Shown: positions 30,601-36,405, numbered from the stretch's first letter. The stretch is 64,000 nt of DNA from an uncultured Clostridium sp. (GCA_937885015.1 CALAAS010000012.1:14929-78928), one strand, 5' to 3'. Program-made: numbers and translations. Notes: a model not told the origin generated them from the letters alone.

Positions 30601-31504
30601 TTCGCCGGACGGAGCGGTGGACAGGGTCTGGATGAAGGACAGTCCGACTCAGGTCACCATAACAAAACGGGATATAACGGGACAGAAAGAACTGCCGGGA
30701 GCAAAGCTGGAGCTGCGAGATAAAAATGGCCAGCTGGTGGATGCGTGGGTTTCCGGGGAACATCCTCATGTGATTACAGGGCGTCTGACAGCAGGGGAAG
30801 AATATCAGTTGATTGAGATATCACCTCCGGATGGATACTGGAAGGCAGAAACAATTGTCTTTCGGGTATCCCGGGACGGAGGAGTGGACCGGGTTGTTAT
30901 GAAGGATGCTCCGACTCAGGTGTATGTGGAAAAAAGGGGCATGGAGGCGGAGGGAACGAAAGAATCCGGCTTCCTTTCCGGGGCCCTTCTCCGAATCACC
31001 GATGAATTCGGAAAAACGGTAACGGAATGGGAAAGCAGTCTTGAACCAAAGATGGTATCTGGGATTTTAAAGGCTGGAGGAACGTATTGTTTGGAGGAGA
31101 TAGAAGCGCCGGTCGGATACGAAACGGCGGAGCCTGTTTTCTTTAAGGTTCCGGAGGATGGGACAGTTCTTACCATTTCCATGACGGACCGGAAACTTCC
31201 TGTCAAAGGAGAACGGGAACCTGAGCCGGATAGACCGGGATCAGATTTGAAAGAAGGCTGGATCAGCGTACATGTGGGACATGCACTGTCTGGGGAAGGG
31301 CGGATTCACCTGCCGAAGAGCCGGTTGACGGCGCTTCCGAGACTGGGAGATGGACCGGCGAAGGATGCGGAAGAGATTGTGGATTACGGACCATCTAAAA
31401 GAGAAGCCCCACCGTGGGGAGACTGGAGCATGGCACTGGGCCTTCTGGGTTTTGTATGGTTTGGGGCACTGCTTTTACAGCGCAGAAAAAAGGAGTGTGA
31501 ATGA
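18686..31504 (+). CDS. Giant multi-domain Cna-B/SpaA-type surface adhesin, 4272 residues
   Basis: A signal peptide ends near residue 48. An N-terminal domain with LYCIDRGG (Cys72) and TQKA (Gln117) recalls TQxA/thioester adhesin domains, but the spacing is short. From about residue 900 onward, Cna-B (prealbumin-like) folds appear with the isopeptide-type E-x-P-x-GY signature: ELDAPAGY near 2210, EEIKTPSGY 2730, VEIKTPAGY 3100, TEETAPAGF 3230, EEEAPEGY 3430, EEYAPDGW 3955, EISPPDGY 4046 and EEIEAPVGY 4138. A DUF11-like section lies at about 3610-3750. The last three Cna-B units repeat every 90 residues or so. It ends in one helix and QRRKKECE, with no LPxTG; LPRLGDG lies 30 residues earlier. 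ATG 18686 follows GAGGGG; a GTG at 18680 is too close. It overlaps the next gene by ATGA. Confidence 0.82.
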   Translation: MKQGRTGYGTMQIWIREIVKRGAACGMAAVLGLMTAIPWLPPFTVHAADGSGRRTILTSAYGDTDLGHKLYCIDRGGLALWGIADDGDVYECHRPSEASVPLSEMEKRYVFWAMVTQKAAMGDDKAGRVMECANAGAQAKGWPVIDSRVSEEDLKELIYLSSTRARYPWLEFVAGHSESYMEMGGLIGTGNSTVGGKNIPEILSGALTVSSALKVNGDTGILSFDPSGADAEFIRTVPMEFSTDGGVTYSAGTPEGWSILKTDTEIHFTATVQRPPSVLIRFGTEGTPYESGGGSGKTEKEVLDSCLEIWECVDCSGNHRGGTPPSSPVWEHQRMVWLEVESCSANYYAMLGGQPAGPAADGQLAFQIYRHEEEFKSHYNVQLEKYDYETGKPLEGARFALLERFDDQEAVDRERDGGETLYEGGAPYAGGYKDKPAVWDGFRQVASLVTDESGHIARTVIHGYRYDKTFCNGHPAPQFVPVPEPEEDEETGEILNEDEIEEARSRNRQLAETWMACREDCDRKAEGDFSGVHFHWIMEQVFQGKIEEISHSGGEEGEIPDGGEQSDPGGEVSFQKSGCQADCEATYKKFISMKYSYTFREFQARDGYILHGNHPDDLPVEVIVTDASENGAHGRFAGEYSENVIQGKGGSGAEISDHALPRTQAAAGVFGTRETATPSMANPPSFVFWDEEEATPGQLEEAEKASPSELSISWSLPSRQLRNPEVLSAVYDGGDLFLPAYEAALGAASVGREIEPGESGRYSHCGNADGEGDSFRVYDHRTEGEIHINKRDMELLMGEREKGSSYGEAQGDATLEGAVYGLFAAEDLTHPDGKTGIVYRANQLTSIAATDRDGNASFLAYTEAPGRTYDYKKGEIVDTGDGWGQKAPGNLYCEETYPDDYTGDGKYHRSYYNSRSENGNDWIGRPLLLGSYYIKELSRSEGYELSVGNRKQELTNRGQFLDSGVPEGGRGYARIAAPFMAEEQTEEEGEGARGNELFFASASMDTENQQYDVVLRGLPEGVRVYRKETGVREEQITVGTGVYEAVPVMDAQGNPVYVRAERDGQYPRYEADGSPAMRETPAVCAAGAFRQVAVRELDEDLVSAVLFRAEPGMTEEENEAMLKAPYGIDTYLFVKAKTEAALRRNRKATPGRKEAEGILYSSLEEGIFDRGIRADAEEQTGKTAGEDGGGTIFGAPVQEIEVKKNGVGGGPITAGEAVVAILDFYNQNPFYSYGGVDGWRETQDSYVFLVYASVAGNPENFMVLGSDPETDSVIYHRVSWIPERTSESPRYIYAAYSNKEDAGAFGTYGQYRQGQSGSSVLADAVLVPDAEADGDGKLISRMRKENVYYEPGEIVCAPDGHPLQAVEYREKTETVMQKAEQVRWCEVPVVRKPDGTYVIRVRASYTDGFGISHSNAGREQVIEWKAVLKEPFVSLSPEEADSLGNGFPAGHPMNSASYWTRVRNARAQAFLDWNRQSLEGENTYIRTVCLEYPGQEGCFQDGSTRNQPIGVEERIIRQRVRVIKDIARTEQGQYENNTQAESGHQDSFTLGNGSLENAAAAIPNFRFKLYLKSNLERLYRDEKGEICWVSRIGEETDAEVWKAGMPDLDERYAPVWKFYTKVPHHSWSETSGAVNNNVWKEAAAANGELYSRGADGFLKDERNGGYTRLLEEIPSGTEGEDSGSREPVWNYAKFFDAIAVANRDKWDRRDPLSTSFKPLVPQSSETARENARRSDAVRQFAVTWYLKEEVKKKTEKNEAGNRQPLGGSAAYQEEVYDRALYAAILKAEDYLKPFFDRDLDELYAIAWDSAPEGGRDGDVTTLSADTRKEAENAAEPEVFCEGISRYLPYGTYVAVEQQPYCSAWGDFENRHYEVDEPREVLVPFASEKSGEPAREFFYDASALPNEMAERYEIRMNEEWEEMGGEDRRCHVIRAHNRDGDFEIYKYGLSFSHRTGTIDYPGGHREYAGFLPVQEPFDPYKDLYSRENEKCRYPANLRVGQYYWYGSLAEMKRKAGGRQTITGSLTGVDGRYFSALVPNSLIGEREVSCVSFRNRLYSTVIRVEKLDAETGENILHDGAVFAIYSALRKDGENSGGEARFYKADTSVTGSREFLEAMGAREIRPVSEMEWFPSRYPWRPPYEGLYTGIIPAGTPMALEKEPVWMKDETGVCTGVFRAYSTLRDNGGNPERQQTGYLETPEPLGAGVYVLCELDAPAGYVKSRPVAVEVYSDEVMYYQNGMEERRVRAVDYGDLSRVYVTDMPICLSVRKVKQDDKTISFEMNERREGSLTELAAAWGLENLELAWNDSGTYLGYGWPRGFLDYLQARKEAGEEIEILYEDGIFTGKAILSRTPDTADDENRFLPGAVMTLYDAIPIIPNGDIKDKAFSGVNVVRDSFGNVTRMYVQKGYAGRQTIFVREKEGELPEYQRYHLDDAVNDRGRGNWISRTVEREDTDILFYDLGDLEVFQKIGGRRMAFDREGNQITPRDGMSVFAQKGGRAFLEIQCQEYENLHYSEKERQFEQVPEKTEIYHLDENGNRDACVDPYTGMAYTVEEKTGKRLVWPVTISRDSYGNVISREKIKTGRIASVHADTEKEYTIGTFDGNRLLPQLNPIVSENGLPEYYQRSRLLYRKGTPVYDRDGDYVRYRYTDLLRNYNQNAWEMQDTEGLSDIGASPEKPGDDVPLYHRQGESFLMENTWVTGEAFPNDPFQTEKTAGQEDRLKRIPAGNYILEEIKTPSGYAPCLPQGISVKEDCSLQTVRAVNRPITAVFEKLDAPETYKRQILDRDGILGEDTPRMRMEGKGSYTYRSLPGTELCLFRARRVPSLDREKYPKGYYLEKRERDPASWNVFGENNEEKTVTARWTVGDTPEFLEGIPAGDYILEETKTLPGYLPESIEVEISPRTELQRVTVPNDHIKVEISKYEEKNGKKVPISNENAAILALYRAKTDSQEGGPDQAEHLSYDESDKVAEWKTEDAIAYSRGPDSFAVRYQELFQTYGPAFGMVSWTGDRGMDCRARKEEEQATERGESVRQLWDLGNGSMALVQVTRNRLQEGTFGWEFDFKFNYKIEHGVISYDTPEGRHRLDCLPLTDGKKGYYVLVEIKTPAGYRTAAPKAVVIEETADIQLYGMKNETRYVYFDKRAIGGEVEGSTSPQVAGAVLVVYRAAKGGVLLKKPEYEIDRWVSGEDGVYTEADRKEGLIPPGAAEGDLRYHRISPMADGIYYLTEETAPAGFIPMDPLRFEVHAGSPDVVTAENYMKKGIIRIEKKDALQAEKKLSGAVFNGRIKETGEVFSIVTDQEGMGESRPLKTGKTDRGGRWVPYHFEIRETVPPDGYQTSLEILTGVFSEQEKQELEVVFSVSDMPTRIWIDKINFETGMLVKGAKLCVREAVLAEGVYRPGGSVEAWESTGRAHLLEGVLMAGHTYFLIEEEAPEGYGLCPPKLFTISDDGRRISGVSDSRMAVSVEKAAGMTDAVREMNIQGRKALRIFGNLRDTVTGRNFRVSGNDPYVREEDGFKEGRVYELTQTVVFSDGQEETVERLRFPLIWENKEGETGTGRCRLPLYDLGQTCLELEERTRGKLEAWEVCNTPGNGYGHTILNPEYERPFRLQVASLNGAGGSALRPGAVVIYEIFCRAEEDVKSGQQIQIELDGQLAFMPANSTEGGTWKQEETGGKSQVTYELKGMKKGEKRIFSIAAAVHPKASGEVRVMAFWEKEQPNRLEAVNPVAGGGTLTIASGIMGTAERELKKLPVTYQIKLIGRDGTELPGKVAYRGTGDRRGFIKSGESIIVSGGDYVTLNGLPWGTEYRVTAHIPETDGLETAFRDTEGVIGKEGKTALWELRKNDPAIRDRFRKGEHYCLKEQVELWLDGNSLLYSTGALSFSLNDEAAVAGIGMENRPSRTVFRKTDLAGKELPRAEMTIRDSAGEVVERWISGLEDHEITARLIPGEIYTLTEEYAPDGWAYAEAISFTVSPDGAVDRVWMKDSPTQVTITKRDITGQKELPGAKLELRDKNGQLVDAWVSGEHPHVITGRLTAGEEYQLIEISPPDGYWKAETIVFRVSRDGGVDRVVMKDAPTQVYVEKRGMEAEGTKESGFLSGALLRITDEFGKTVTEWESSLEPKMVSGILKAGGTYCLEEIEAPVGYETAEPVFFKVPEDGTVLTISMTDRKLPVKGEREPEPDRPGSDLKEGWISVHVGHALSGEGRIHLPKSRLTALPRLGDGPAKDAEEIVDYGPSKREAPPWGDWSMALGLLGFVWFGALLLQRRKKECE

Positions 31505-32619
31505 GGTATATGAAATACGGAACGATTGTAAAGTGGGGAAAATATGTCGGACTTTTTCTGGTTTTCTCCGGAACGGCAGCGGCGGGGAGTTTCCCCGCTT
31601 TCGCTGCTCCAATCAGGCGGATCCGTGTTCGCCTGGAGGCGGAGGAGTTTGATGGGAAGGAGCGGCCGCTTCTGGAGGCTGTCTCCTGTTCTGAGGCTTA
31701 TGAGGTTTTGGAGATCCGTCCCATTTTTTATTCCAGTGAAGAAGGACCGGCCAGGGCAGAGTCGGGTTCGTCTTCTGAGGGCCCGGCATCGGAAGGCAGT
31801 GAAATAACGGAGCGCGATGAGGGGGCAGAGGAAGAAAAAGCTGCAGAAGAGAAAGAAAGGGAAAGACGGGAGATCAAAGAGGAGCCAGAGAAGCTTCGGT
31901 ATGAGATAGAACTGCTGTCTGAAGAGGGGCGGATGTTTTCAGTTTTGGAAGAAGGAGATATTGTATTTTCCGGGGCAGCCTGTGCCTGCAGGAAGGCGGT
32001 AAGGACGGATGGAGGGCGAAGGCTGATTTTGACGGCGGAACTGCTGGAGCCGGGAGAAGTTATCGGGGAGGTGGAAGCTTGCCAGTGGGATGGCTCAATA
32101 GGACGGTGGAAGAAAGCGGATAATGCAGATACATATCTGGTGATGCTGTACAGGGACGGACAGCGGACTGGATATGCTCACAGAACTTCCTCCTGCTTCT
32201 ATGATTTTACGCCGTTGATGCAGGAACGGGGGGTATATTTTTTTAAAATATGGCCTTTAACGGAACAGGGGAAACGAGGTCGGGAAACACTATCGCCGAG
32301 AAAACGGGCTGATGGAGAGGAAATACGCGAAAATCAGGAAAGATGGGGCAGTTTTTGCGAGAGGCTGGGCCTTTTGGAAAAAGAGACGGCTCCAGGATGG
32401 TATCAGAGTGATGAGGAATGGTATTACATTCAAAAGGATGGTTCCATTCCACAGGAAAACTGGCTGGAACTGGAAGGCGAGTGGTACTACTTTGACCGGG
32501 AAGGCCGAATGAAAACGGGTGGGTGGCAGGAGTGGAAAAAGAAATGGTACCTTTTGGGAGAAAAAGGGCAGATTTTGGAAGAACGGGGAGAAAATCCGGA
32601 AAAAAAGGACGAAATATAA
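31501..32619 (+). CDS. Exported protein with acidic linker and C-terminal choline-binding-type repeats
   Basis: The 372-residue protein overlaps the giant adhesin gene by four bases, with AAGGAG five bases before its ATG. A signal peptide (WGKYVGLFLVFSGTAAAG) probably ends near AFA-A at 36. A very acidic low-complexity stretch (about residues 80-130, rich in Glu and Ser) separates a small beta-type domain from a module with a CQWDGSIGRWKKADNADTYL strand pattern like a fibronectin-type fold. The last 75 residues hold Trp/Tyr repeats (EEWYYIQKDGSIPQENW, GEWYYFDREGRMKTGGW) of the cell-wall/choline-binding class. It is probably wall-bound and coexpressed with the giant adhesin, possibly as an accessory. 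The function is unknown. Confidence 0.7.
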   Translation: MRYMKYGTIVKWGKYVGLFLVFSGTAAAGSFPAFAAPIRRIRVRLEAEEFDGKERPLLEAVSCSEAYEVLEIRPIFYSSEEGPARAESGSSSEGPASEGSEITERDEGAEEEKAAEEKERERREIKEEPEKLRYEIELLSEEGRMFSVLEEGDIVFSGAACACRKAVRTDGGRRLILTAELLEPGEVIGEVEACQWDGSIGRWKKADNADTYLVMLYRDGQRTGYAHRTSSCFYDFTPLMQERGVYFFKIWPLTEQGKRGRETLSPRKRADGEEIRENQERWGSFCERLGLLEKETAPGWYQSDEEWYYIQKDGSIPQENWLELEGEWYYFDREGRMKTGGWQEWKKKWYLLGEKGQILEERGENPEKKDEI

Positions 32620-32639
32620 AATATTTCTAAAAAATCCTA

Positions 32640-32668
32640 TTGAACCGTAGGAAAAATTGTGGTACGAT
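32640..32668 (+). promoter_or_regulatory. Promoter for the glycine riboswitch/AgcS transcript
   Basis: TTGAAC (32640-32645), a 17-bp spacer and TACGAT (32663-32668). Transcription would start near 32675 and cover the riboswitch. Confidence 0.7.
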
Positions 32669-32733
32669 GGACGATATAAGTTCGTTTCTGGCGATTCGGG
32701 CCGTCAGAGATTTCTGATTTCTGACGGCCGGGT

Positions 32734-32838
32734 TGGCGGAACACTCTGGAGAGTCTCCGAGAAGGAGCGCCGAAGGTGTAAGATGCGTACCCGTCCATGG
32801 TACCCATCGATCTCTCAGGCAAAAGGACAGGGCATACA
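32734..32838 (+). ncRNA. Glycine riboswitch, single aptamer
   Basis: The conserved blocks of the gcvT-type glycine aptamer appear in order: CTCTGGAGAG (32744-32753), GCCGAAGG (32769-32776) and CTCTCAGGCAAAAGGACAG (32812-32830). Only one aptamer is present. A separate 10-bp hairpin (GGCCGTCAGA, 32699-32708, with TCTGACGGCC, 32720-32729) takes the place of a first aptamer. A terminator-like hairpin follows, and the downstream gene is a sodium:alanine/glycine symporter, a classic target. Whether glycine turns expression on or off cannot be read from the sequence. Confidence 0.92.
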
Positions 32839-32889
32839 AATAACCACAATGGGAGAAATCCTGTTGTATGCAGATGTTCTACTCTTTGG

Positions 32890-32917
32890 AGAGCTGATTT
32901 ATGTCAGCTCTTATTTT
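32890..32917 (+). terminator. Riboswitch-linked terminator hairpin
   Basis: AGAGCTGA (32890-32897) pairs with TCAGCTCT (32904-32911), followed by TATTTT. It lies between the glycine aptamer and the AgcS ribosome site, so it is probably the expression platform. Confidence 0.65.
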
Positions 32918-32966
32918 AATGCCGAAAAATGGCAGAAAATACAAAACATAAGAGGAGGATGAAACA

Positions 32967-34331
32967 ATGGACACGATTTTGCAGCTGGTAACAAAGGGAA
33001 ATGACTTTTTGTGGAGCTTTCTTCTGATCGTACTGCTCTGCGGTACGGGATTTTATTATACGCTCCGCCTGAAATTTATCCAGGTCAGAAAGTTTGGCGA
33101 GGGATGTCGGCAGGTATTTGGTCATTTTACACTGCACGGTGAAAAGCATGAAAAGGGAGAGATGAGTCCCTTTCAGTCGATTGCAACGGCTATCGCGGCA
33201 CAGGTAGGTACGGGAAATCTGGCAGGAGCAGCGACCGCACTGATCGGAGGCGGCCCGGGAGCAATTTTCTGGATGTGGGTCAGCGCATTCTTTGGGATGG
33301 CGACCATTTATTCAGAGGCAGTTTTGGCCCAGACGTATAAGACAGAAGTAAACGGAGAAGTGACGGGTGGTCCGGTTTATTATATTAAGGCGGCGTTTAA
33401 GGGGACATTCGGAAAGGTTCTGGCCTCTCTGTTTGCCGTATTTATCGTCCTGGCATTGGGATTCATGGGAAATATGGTACAGTCCAACTCCATCGGCGCA
33501 GCCTTTGTGGAGGTATTCGAGGTATTTAATCTGAATATTCCGCCGGTAGCAGTTGGGGTAGCTGTGGCAGCTTTCGCAGCCTTTATCTTTCTGGGAGGGA
33601 CGAAACGGCTGGCTGCTGTGGTAGAAAAAATTGTGCCTATTATGGCAGGCGTTTATATTGTGGGAAGCCTGGTTCTGATTTTTATGAATATCTCTCAGGT
33701 TCCGGCGGCATTTATGTCTATTTTCCGCGGCGCATTCAGTCCGGAGGCGGTGTTAGGAGCAGGGGCTGGTATCACAGTTCGTGAAGCCATTCGCTACGGC
33801 GTCGCAAGAGGGTTGTTTTCCAATGAGGCAGGTATGGGTTCTACGCCCCATGCGCATGCCCGGGCCAAGGCGGAGACACCCCACGAGCAGGGACTTTGCG
33901 CTATGATCAGTGTGTTCATTGATACGTTTATTATTTTGAATTTAACTGTATTTTCCGTTCTTACCACCAACGTTATGAGCAGCGGAAAAGACGGAACCGC
34001 TCTGACACAGGCGGCATTTATGCAGGGATTCGGAACCTTTGGTATCGTATTCGTGGCAATCTGTCTTTTGTTTTTTGCATTTTCCACGATTTTGGGATGG
34101 CATTTCTTTGGCCTGATCAATGTAAAATACCTGTTTGGAGAAAAGGCGGGAAAGATCTACTCCCTGATTGTGATTATCTGTATTATTATCGGTTCAGCTT
34201 TAAAACTGGAGCTGGTGTGGGCAATGGCTGACTTTTTCAACGGTCTGATGGTTATTCCCAACGTCCTGGCCCTTCTGGCTCTGAGCGGCGTGGTTGTAAA
34301 AGCATCCCGGAATCAGAGTAAGAAGAAATAA
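32967..34331 (+). CDS. Sodium:alanine/glycine symporter (AgcS family)
   Basis: The 454-residue membrane protein shows family landmarks: ATAIAAQVGTGNLAGAATAL near residue 75, GGPGAIFWMWVSAFFGMAT, and GLFSNEAGMGSTPHAHA near 287. These line the ion and substrate path of AgcS/DagA symporters, which import alanine or glycine with Na+. The ATG at 32967 follows GAGGAGG. The glycine riboswitch in the leader indicates that glycine is the physiological ligand. An 18-codon hydrophobic frame overlaps its stop (TAATG), but I do not call it a gene. Confidence 0.95.
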   Translation: MDTILQLVTKGNDFLWSFLLIVLLCGTGFYYTLRLKFIQVRKFGEGCRQVFGHFTLHGEKHEKGEMSPFQSIATAIAAQVGTGNLAGAATALIGGGPGAIFWMWVSAFFGMATIYSEAVLAQTYKTEVNGEVTGGPVYYIKAAFKGTFGKVLASLFAVFIVLALGFMGNMVQSNSIGAAFVEVFEVFNLNIPPVAVGVAVAAFAAFIFLGGTKRLAAVVEKIVPIMAGVYIVGSLVLIFMNISQVPAAFMSIFRGAFSPEAVLGAGAGITVREAIRYGVARGLFSNEAGMGSTPHAHARAKAETPHEQGLCAMISVFIDTFIILNLTVFSVLTTNVMSSGKDGTALTQAAFMQGFGTFGIVFVAICLLFFAFSTILGWHFFGLINVKYLFGEKAGKIYSLIVIICIIIGSALKLELVWAMADFFNGLMVIPNVLALLALSGVVVKASRNQSKKK

Positions 34332-34373
34332 TGCGTCAGAGATTGTTCATTTCGCTTCTCTGGTTTGCATCGT

Positions 34374-34426
34374 ATACAGCGGGTTGAAATTAGGCTGAAA
34401 TGATAAGCATACAGCGGGTTGAAATT
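34374..34426 (+). repeat. Two 18-bp direct repeats upstream of a promoter
   Basis: ATACAGCGGGTTGAAATT occurs exactly at 34374-34391 and 34409-34426, with a 35-bp period. The second copy touches the first base of a -35 box. It is probably a binding site for an activator or repressor of the next gene. Confidence 0.75.
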
Positions 34427-34454
34427 TGACTTTTCACAGGGAAGGGATTATAAT
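34426..34454 (+). promoter_or_regulatory. Strong sigma-A promoter
   Basis: TTGACT (34426-34431), a 17-bp spacer and a perfect TATAAT (34449-34454), upstream of the small exported protein gene at 34518. Confidence 0.85.
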
Positions 34455-34517
34455 AAAAGTAGCAGCCGGCCAGAGAATGGAATGCTGCAAAAAAGAGTAT
34501 GAAAAGGAGAATGCATC

Positions 34518-35255
34518 ATGAGAATGAAAACGGTGCTGCGGGCATCTGTGCTGGGCGCTGCGCTGGCGGGGATGTTCAGCATGACTGCCTATGCCCAGGG
34601 AAGCTGGAAGAACAATGAGAAAGGATACTGGTGGCAGGAAGAAGATGGAAGCTATCCGGTAAGCTGCTGGAAGTGGCTTGACGGAAACTGCGACGGAATT
34701 GCAGAAAGCTATTATTTTGATGCAAATGGCTATATGGCTGCCAATACGGTAGTGGATGGCTATATGGTAAATGCAGATGGAGCCTGGACGGTGGACGGTG
34801 TGGTACAGACCAAACAGGCAGAGACTCAGAACGCTTCTTCTGCCCTGTTAAACCCGGGTACATACCAATATTATAAGACGAATATCTATCAGGAAGACAA
34901 TGGCGCCCTGCGTCTGGATGGATCTGTTTTTGACGGAAGCATGGAGTCCTATAGTAAGACCTTCAACGAAAGAGCTTACCTTGGCCTGCATGCCGATTAT
35001 ACAGAACGTGTGACCGTGAAGGATGTGACAGATACCAGTTTTGTGGTAGATGAAGAATTCTGGGCTACCAAATTTGTAAAATCCGGAGACCGGTGGTATC
35101 CGGAGGAATATCCAAATGGCTATTACTATTATGTCATTGAGAATAGCGACACGATTACCTATTACAATACCTATACATACCGTTGGAATTTTGATACGGA
35201 AGATATGACGGAATACCCGTACCTGGAGGTCTGCACCTATAAGCGCCTCCCATAA
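34518..35255 (+). CDS. Small exported protein with N-terminal cell-wall-binding repeats
   Basis: The 245-residue protein has a clear signal peptide (VLRASVLGAALAGMFSM, cleavage near AYA-Q at 26). Two or three Trp/Tyr repeats of the choline-binding class follow at once (GYWWQEEDGSYPVSCWKW, SYYFDANGYMAANTVV), at about residues 30-95. The C-terminal 135 residues, rich in Tyr and Thr, form a module I do not recognise. Repeats at the N-terminus are the reverse of the larger surface proteins in this window. AAGGAG precedes the ATG. It has its own strong promoter with paired direct repeats, suggesting separate, regulated expression. It is probably wall-associated. Confidence 0.72.
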   Translation: MRMKTVLRASVLGAALAGMFSMTAYAQGSWKNNEKGYWWQEEDGSYPVSCWKWLDGNCDGIAESYYFDANGYMAANTVVDGYMVNADGAWTVDGVVQTKQAETQNASSALLNPGTYQYYKTNIYQEDNGALRLDGSVFDGSMESYSKTFNERAYLGLHADYTERVTVKDVTDTSFVVDEEFWATKFVKSGDRWYPEEYPNGYYYYVIENSDTITYYNTYTYRWNFDTEDMTEYPYLEVCTYKRLP

Positions 35256-35276
35256 CGGGATTTATGGATGAAGCGG

Positions 35277-35315
35277 AAGGCCCTGGAGATTTCTCTCAGA
35301 AATCTCCAGGGCCTT
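35277..35315. terminator. Very strong bidirectional terminator
   Basis: An 18-bp perfect stem, AAGGCCCTGGAGATTTCT (35277-35294) with its complement at 35298-35315, three-base loop and flanking T/A runs. It lies between convergent genes, two bases from the cyclase stop. Confidence 0.93.
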
Positions 35316-35316
35316 T

Positions 35317-36198
35317 TTATACATTTCTGAGAGCACAGTCTGTCAGAAGGCGGACGGAAGAAAGAACTGACAGATAGGATTCCAGAGGGACGGTATCAAC
35401 GGTCAGATTCGTTTTTCTGGTGCAGCCGTCCACACCGCCGGCAGCCACGACCCGGCGGAGAAGTTCTGTCTCTTCGTCGGGAGTGGGGAGAAGGGAACGG
35501 CCCGCAGTCAGGGAAAGAAGGGAGGCGATTCCCCAACCCCACCAGTTGGAAACGCCGCCGGCCAGTGCCAGGTCGGCCTGATCGTTGGCGCAGATCACAT
35601 TCCCAAAAGGAACGTTTCGGGCAATCTGCCGGTAAAAGGAACCCATCCCCATCTCATTTCCGCCATCTCCGATGGAAATAACCGCGGCATTCATACGGCG
35701 TGCTTCTGGGAGAAACAGCGCGGAGTCTGTAACCATATCATCAATGATTTCGCCGCGCATGTTGTGATAGTGGCCGTCCGCCGCTTTTCCCGGGCGCTCC
35801 AGGCTGATAAAATGAGTCGGAGCGGTATCGCGGAGAAAGGAGCGGATAAAAGGATCGGTATCCTGCTGCGGAAGGCAGGTCAGCGTGGAGGCCGGAGCCC
35901 GGAATCGGAGCGCTGCTTCCAGAAGCGGGTAGGAAAATCGGTCCGTAATGACAAAGACGCTGCAGCCAGTCTCCAGAAAAGCTGCGGCCAGGTTTGCCGT
36001 GCCGGAAGGGCCATCGGTCTCTCCGGTCACAGAGTCATCCATCATGCGGACTGGAAATCCGGTCAGTAAAACAACGCGGCGTGCCTGCCGAAGAGAATCG
36101 GTAAGCTCTGCCAGAGGGGATGGGGGAAGGGAGGGGAGAAGGCCTCGCCTGCCAGGATCCTGTTTCATAATGGAATCCAGATTTTTAAAATAAGTCAT
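35317..36198 (-). CDS. D-glutamate cyclase-like protein (DUF4392)
   Basis: The 293-residue protein has the signature segments of the DUF4392/glutamate cyclase domain: TGFPVRMMDDSVTGETDGPSG-type near residue 46, SLERPGKAADGHYHNMRG near 137, and SIGDGGNEMGMG near 175. The human homologue DGLUCY converts D-glutamate to 5-oxo-D-proline in D-amino-acid metabolism; the bacterial role is assumed similar. It appears cytosolic. GGAGG lies nine bases before the ATG. Expression starts from a consensus promoter 210 bases upstream, and the intervening leader contains a terminator-like hairpin, so the gene is probably attenuated. Confidence 0.82.
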   Translation of the reverse strand: MTYFKNLDSIMKQDPGRRGLLPSLPPSPLAELTDSLRQARRVVLLTGFPVRMMDDSVTGETDGPSGTANLAAAFLETGCSVFVITDRFSYPLLEAALRFRAPASTLTCLPQQDTDPFIRSFLRDTAPTHFISLERPGKAADGHYHNMRGEIIDDMVTDSALFLPEARRMNAAVISIGDGGNEMGMGSFYRQIARNVPFGNVICANDQADLALAGGVSNWWGWGIASLLSLTAGRSLLPTPDEETELLRRVVAAGGVDGCTRKTNLTVDTVPLESYLSVLSSVRLLTDCALRNV

Positions 36199-36399
36199 GA
36201 TATCAATCCTCCAGGTGCTGCATCGCAGCGATGTGCACAGGTTTTTTATTGCATAAGAAGTGATTTCCTATGCAATAAAAAAAGACCCACGTATCCTGTG
36301 TGATTCATGGCTCTTATCTAAGAAGGGAGCATCCGGGCAGGAGTCCCGATAAATAAAAGAATCTTTTCCAATACAGCTATAGTTTGTTCAGTACTTCTT
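36199..36399 (-). ncRNA. Long structured leader of the cyclase gene with internal terminator
   Basis: The minus-strand transcript from the promoter at 36434-36406 would carry a roughly 200-nt leader. It contains a C/G-rich stretch (CGGGACTCCTGCCCGG on the minus strand), then a hairpin CCATGAATC (36310-36302) with GATACGTGG (36295-36287), followed by GTCTTTTTTT. A copy of the intergenic hairpin repeat follows. The hairpin plus U-run within the leader implies transcription attenuation. It matches no riboswitch class I can name. Confidence 0.5.
36242..36282 (-). repeat. Intergenic hairpin repeat, copy A
   Basis: Arms TTTTTTATTGCATAAGAA (36242-36259) and TTCCTATGCAATAAAAAA (36265-36282) pair with one mismatch. 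On the minus strand it directly follows a terminator hairpin, with the T-tract forming part of the arm, as in copies B-D. It lacks the GC-rich tail of B and C. Confidence 0.8.
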
Positions 36400-36405
36400 T
36401 CCTCT

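Noticed and set aside
34331..34387. 18-codon hydrophobic peptide overlapping the agcS stop (TAATG)
   Set aside because: It is very short and ends inside the direct repeat, with no ribosome site beyond the coding end. Probably chance.
36199..36399. T-box leader for the cyclase gene
   Set aside because: No GGTGG antiterminator sequence or specifier-loop pattern is visible, so only a generic attenuated leader is claimed.
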